A DNA stretch of 33,162 bases, taken from the NCBI GenBank assembly GCA_019112875.1, contig DXIO01000004.1:1-33162 (forward strand). The letters are read 5' to 3'. How positions within the stretch are numbered: the first letter of the stretch is position 1; the number at the start of each line of letters is the position of its first letter. This document shows, in pieces, positions 30,892 through 33,162 of the stretch. The notes beneath the pieces are model-generated. The model searched no databases. It had not been told where the DNA came from and worked only from the letters and a program-made list of their open reading frames with translations. The position numbers and the translations under genes were made by a program. This DNA is from Candidatus Aquabacterium excrementipullorum (lineage in GTDB: Bacteria > Pseudomonadota > Gammaproteobacteria > Burkholderiales > Burkholderiaceae_C).

Positions 30892-31794
30892 TCAGGCCTC
30901 GTCCACGCAACGCGCCTCGATGGCGCCCAGCTTCTCGATCTCCACGCGCACGACATCGCCGTGGCGCAGGAACTTCGGCGGATCGAAGGCCGCGCCCACG
31001 CCGCTGCAGGTGCCCGTGTAGATCACGTCGCCCGGCTCCAGCGTCATCGCCTGGCTGAGCAGCGCGATCTGCGCCCACACGTCATGGATCATCAGGCGGG
31101 TGTTGCTGTTCTGGCGCAGCTCGCCATTGACCCAGCAGCGCAGATCCAGCGCGTGCGGATCGCCATTGAGCTCGTCGGCCGTGGTCAGCCAGGGGCCGAA
31201 GGGCGCGTGCGTGTCGAAGGATTTGCCCAGCGTCCATTGCGAGGTGCGCTTCTGCCAGTCGCGCACGGACACGTCATTGCCCACGCAGTAGCCGAAGATC
31301 ACTTCATGTGCGCGCTCACGCGGCACGTGCTTGCAGCGCTGGCCGATCACGGCGACCAGTTCGGCCTCGTAGTCGGTGCGCTCGGACACCTTGGGCAGCA
31401 CGATGTCGTCGAAGGGACCGTTGATGGCATGGCCCAGCTTGGTGAACCACAGCTGGTGCTCGGGCACGCTGCGGCTTTCGCGGCCCTGGTCGCCCACGAT
31501 GTTCTCGTTGACGTGCTCCAGGTAGTTCAGGCCGATGGCCAGCAGCTTCGGGGGGCGCGGCACGGGCGCGAGCAGGTGCACCTCGGGCAGGCGCGCGTGG
31601 GGCGCCTGGTTCAGCAGGGCCTGCACCTGCGGCTGCAGTTGCGACCAGCGGGCGATCACCTCGGGCATGCCTTCGTGCGCGGCCAGCAGGCCGGTAGGCA
31701 GGGCCTGGTGCAGCGACACCACGCCCTCATCGGCCACCAGCACACCCACTTCAATGGCGGTCGAGCCGGCCACCTGGAAACTCACCAATCTCAT
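30892..31794 (-). CDS. Fumarylacetoacetate hydrolase (FAH) family protein
   Basis: A 300-residue FAH-superfamily enzyme. An N-terminal domain of about 80 residues is followed by the catalytic fold with GLNYLEHVNE, the metal-binding acidic cluster in TDYEAELVAVIG, GYCVGNDVSVRDWQ, and GKSFDTHAPFGPW. C-terminal GDVIYTGTCSGVGAAFDPP is also typical (seen as DVIYTGT and SGVG). The family cleaves or isomerises carbon-carbon bonds or decarboxylates diketo acids in aromatic and amino acid breakdown with Mg or Mn; this member's substrate is not determinable. The ATG at 31794 has GGGAG nine bases upstream. It stands divergent from the DUF4291 gene (76-base gap) and convergent with tetR. Confidence 0.93.
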   Translation of the reverse strand: MRLVSFQVAGSTAIEVGVLVADEGVVSLHQALPTGLLAAHEGMPEVIARWSQLQPQVQALLNQAPHARLPEVHLLAPVPRPPKLLAIGLNYLEHVNENIVGDQGRESRSVPEHQLWFTKLGHAINGPFDDIVLPKVSERTDYEAELVAVIGQRCKHVPRERAHEVIFGYCVGNDVSVRDWQKRTSQWTLGKSFDTHAPFGPWLTTADELNGDPHALDLRCWVNGELRQNSNTRLMIHDVWAQIALLSQAMTLEPGDVIYTGTCSGVGAAFDPPKFLRHGDVVRVEIEKLGAIEARCVDEA

Positions 31795-31870
31795 CGCAAA
31801 TTACTCCCGCGGCACGTCGCCACGCGGCTTCATCGTACAGTCTGCTTCACGCTTTCACGCCCGCCGAACC

Positions 31871-32452
31871 ATGCACCCTGAACCGCCCGTGGACAAGCAC
31901 GAAATCCGAGCGGTCTATGACGACCAGGTGATTCGCGTGTACCAGGCCTACAGCCCGACCATCGCGGACACCGCCCTGCAGCGGCAGCGCTTCGTGGCAC
32001 CGCCGTTCAAGATGGACCGCATGACCTGGATAAAACCGTCTTTCCTGTGGATGATGTACCGCGCGGGCTGGGGGCACAAGGAGGCGGTGCAGTCACGCAT
32101 CCTGGCCATCGACCTGTCGCATGAAGGATGGCGCTGGGCATTGGCGCACAGCTGCGCCAGTCACCGTCCCGCAGACATGCTTCCCGAAGCCTGGGCACGG
32201 CTCAAACAATCGGCCCCCGTGCGCATCCAGTGGGATCCCGAACGGGACCTGCACTTCACGGCCCTGCCGCACCGGAGCATCCAGGTCGGCCTGAGTGGCG
32301 AGGCCGTCTCGCGTTACGTGCACGAATGGACGCGCCGCATTTCGGATGTCACGCCACTGGCACATCGCATCGGCGCGCTGGTGGCGCACGGCGACCTGAA
32401 CGAAGCCCAGGCCTTGCTCCCGGTAGAGCGCCCCTACCCGGCCCGCGCCTAG
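31871..32452 (+). CDS. DUF4291 domain-containing protein
   Basis: A 193-residue protein without signal peptide or membrane segments that spans the whole DUF4291 family. The family marks are IRAVYDDQVIRVYQAYSP near the N-terminus, FKMDRMTWIKPSFLWMMYR (residues about 47-65), then WDPERDLHF and the LPHRSIQVGL segment. The function of the family is unknown. The ATG at 31871 lies just before the conserved region; no Shine-Dalgarno is visible. Its stop codon overlaps that of the converging small gene, the two TAG codons sharing a CTAG. Confidence 0.88.
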   Translation: MHPEPPVDKHEIRAVYDDQVIRVYQAYSPTIADTALQRQRFVAPPFKMDRMTWIKPSFLWMMYRAGWGHKEAVQSRILAIDLSHEGWRWALAHSCASHRPADMLPEAWARLKQSAPVRIQWDPERDLHFTALPHRSIQVGLSGEAVSRYVHEWTRRISDVTPLAHRIGALVAHGDLNEAQALLPVERPYPARA

Positions 32453-32778
32453 AAGGTCGTCATCGGGCCGAAGAACACGCCACCGGTCGCCTGCAGTTCG
32501 GCCATGCGTGCCTCGCTCGGGAACTCATCGACGAACTCGGGCCAGACCTGCGACAGATAGCCCGCCCACCGCGCCAACGGAAGCTCGCGCACGCCACCGT
32601 CCATCGCCTCGAACACCAGATGCTGGCTCGACAGCGCCTTCACCGCAGCCTTCACGGCGGCCTGGTGGTCCGGGGCAAAGGCATAGCAAGGCACGAAAGC
32701 GCCGCGGGATCCAGCAGGCAGGTCGGCCCCCTTGTCGGCGCGCACCTTCACGGTGAATTCATGGAGCAGCTTATTCAC
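32449..32778 (-). CDS. Small protein of unknown function, possible immunity protein
   Basis: About 109 residues from a GTG at 32778 that has AAGGA eight bases upstream; an ATG at 32796 directly abutting the previous stop would add six residues. I do not recognise a family. The chain is soluble, mixed-charge, with no signal peptide, and ends in GGVFFGPMTTF. It follows the edge gene on the same strand within 18 bases (or zero), so the two are almost surely co-transcribed. A small soluble protein directly after a possible toxin C-terminus fits an immunity protein, but this is inference from position. Its base composition is closer to the chromosome than that of the upstream partner. Confidence 0.65.
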   Translation of the reverse strand: MNKLLHEFTVKVRADKGADLPAGSRGAFVPCYAFAPDHQAAVKAAVKALSSQHLVFEAMDGGVRELPLARWAGYLSQVWPEFVDEFPSEARMAELQATGGVFFGPMTTF

Positions 32779-32796
32779 GATTCGAGTCCTTGGCAT

Positions 32797-33162
32797 TCAG
32801 CGTCTTGCCTGAACTGAACGCGGCAATATAGCCTTGCGGAGAGCTTCTATCTGTTTCTGCCCCAGGCCAAATTGATCCGAAGCCTTGGTCGGATCGGCGA
32901 TCACGGGCTTGTCGGGATATTGCGAACGGTCTTGCTCTTTGACGGCCAGTTGTCTCAAATTTTCGATCAAGTCCGCGTCCACGTCGAAGCTCTTGATCTC
33001 GTTGTCGTCGAACTGCTCGCGTCGTTGCTCAAGGAATTGCTTGGCGCGTTTTTCATCACCGCAGTTCAGGTAGAGATTGCGCTCCTGGCCCTTGCCCTTC
33101 TTCGAGCGAACGATCGGTATCTCGACCTCACCATCGTCCGAGATGAGAACGCGCTCATTGCC
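32797..33162 (-). CDS. C-terminal part of a larger protein of unknown function, possibly a polymorphic-toxin tail
   Basis: The frame enters from the right edge with no start and ends at TGA (32799-32797), giving 121 visible residues. It is highly charged and soluble. Recognisable stretches are RNLYLNCGDEKRAKQFLEQR, IKSFDVDADLIENLRQLAV and KASDQFGLGQKQIEALRKAI. These read to me like a C-terminal toxin domain of Rhs/polymorphic toxins, but I cannot name the family with certainty. Hand count gives about 55% GC for 32821-33162, versus roughly 65% or more in core genes of the window, which suggests transfer. The following small gene on the same strand would be the immunity gene under this reading. 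A cytosolic protein unrelated to toxins remains possible. Confidence 0.6.
   Translation of the reverse strand, partial: GNERVLISDDGEVEIPIVRSKKGKGQERNLYLNCGDEKRAKQFLEQRREQFDDNEIKSFDVDADLIENLRQLAVKEQDRSQYPDKPVIADPTKASDQFGLGQKQIEALRKAILPRSVQARR

Overview
The window is a contiguous piece of a high-GC betaproteobacterial chromosome, most likely Burkholderiales (Comamonadaceae or a relative such as the Leptothrix/Aquabacterium group). The evidence is the linked core block recA-recX-sucC-sucD-terC, the adjacent tkt-gap pair, a class-typical type IV pilin, a split-type MetH, and strong G/C third-position bias. Nothing marks it as phage or plasmid. I see no tRNA, rRNA, insertion sequence or CRISPR array.

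Layout, left to right. Positions 1-1369 (minus) hold an exported S8 subtilisin-like protease whose C-terminus is cut by the window edge. 1529-4642 (minus) is the tkt-gap carbon metabolism pair, closed by a good terminator. 4779-5201 (minus) is a type IV pilin with a near-consensus sigma-54 promoter and three evenly spaced TGTC half-sites upstream. 5470-9579 (minus) is a tight four-gene signalling cluster: membrane-anchored Ser/Thr kinase, PP2C phosphatase, double-FHA protein and an MBL-fold cyclic-nucleotide-phosphodiesterase-like protein, with terC just upstream. 10391-14274 (minus) carries sucD, sucC, recX and recA; recA has a promoter overlapped by a LexA-type box.

From 14503 the plus strand carries a patatin-like phospholipase with a basic tail, metH lacking its homocysteine domain, and a DUF1800 lipoprotein/DUF1501 Tat-exported pair of unknown function. 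On the minus strand follow an orphan soluble hybrid histidine kinase (22241-23908) and uvrA (24015-26936). Two membrane GGDEF proteins overlap by ATGA on the plus strand (27093-29122).

The right end is accessory-like. A secreted alpha/beta hydrolase is divergent from a TetR regulator across a 126-bp region holding three perfect copies of GGTAC-N6-GTACC. Then come a fumarylacetoacetate-hydrolase family enzyme, a DUF4291 protein, a small unknown protein, and the C-terminal part of a lower-GC protein that may be a polymorphic-toxin tail followed by its immunity gene.

The strongest regulatory observations are the triple TetR operator, the sigma-54 pilin promoter with phased half-sites, and the recA SOS box. 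The most system-like units are the kinase/phosphatase/FHA/MBL cluster, the DUF1800-DUF1501 pair, the ATGA-coupled GGDEF pair and the edge toxin/immunity-like pair.
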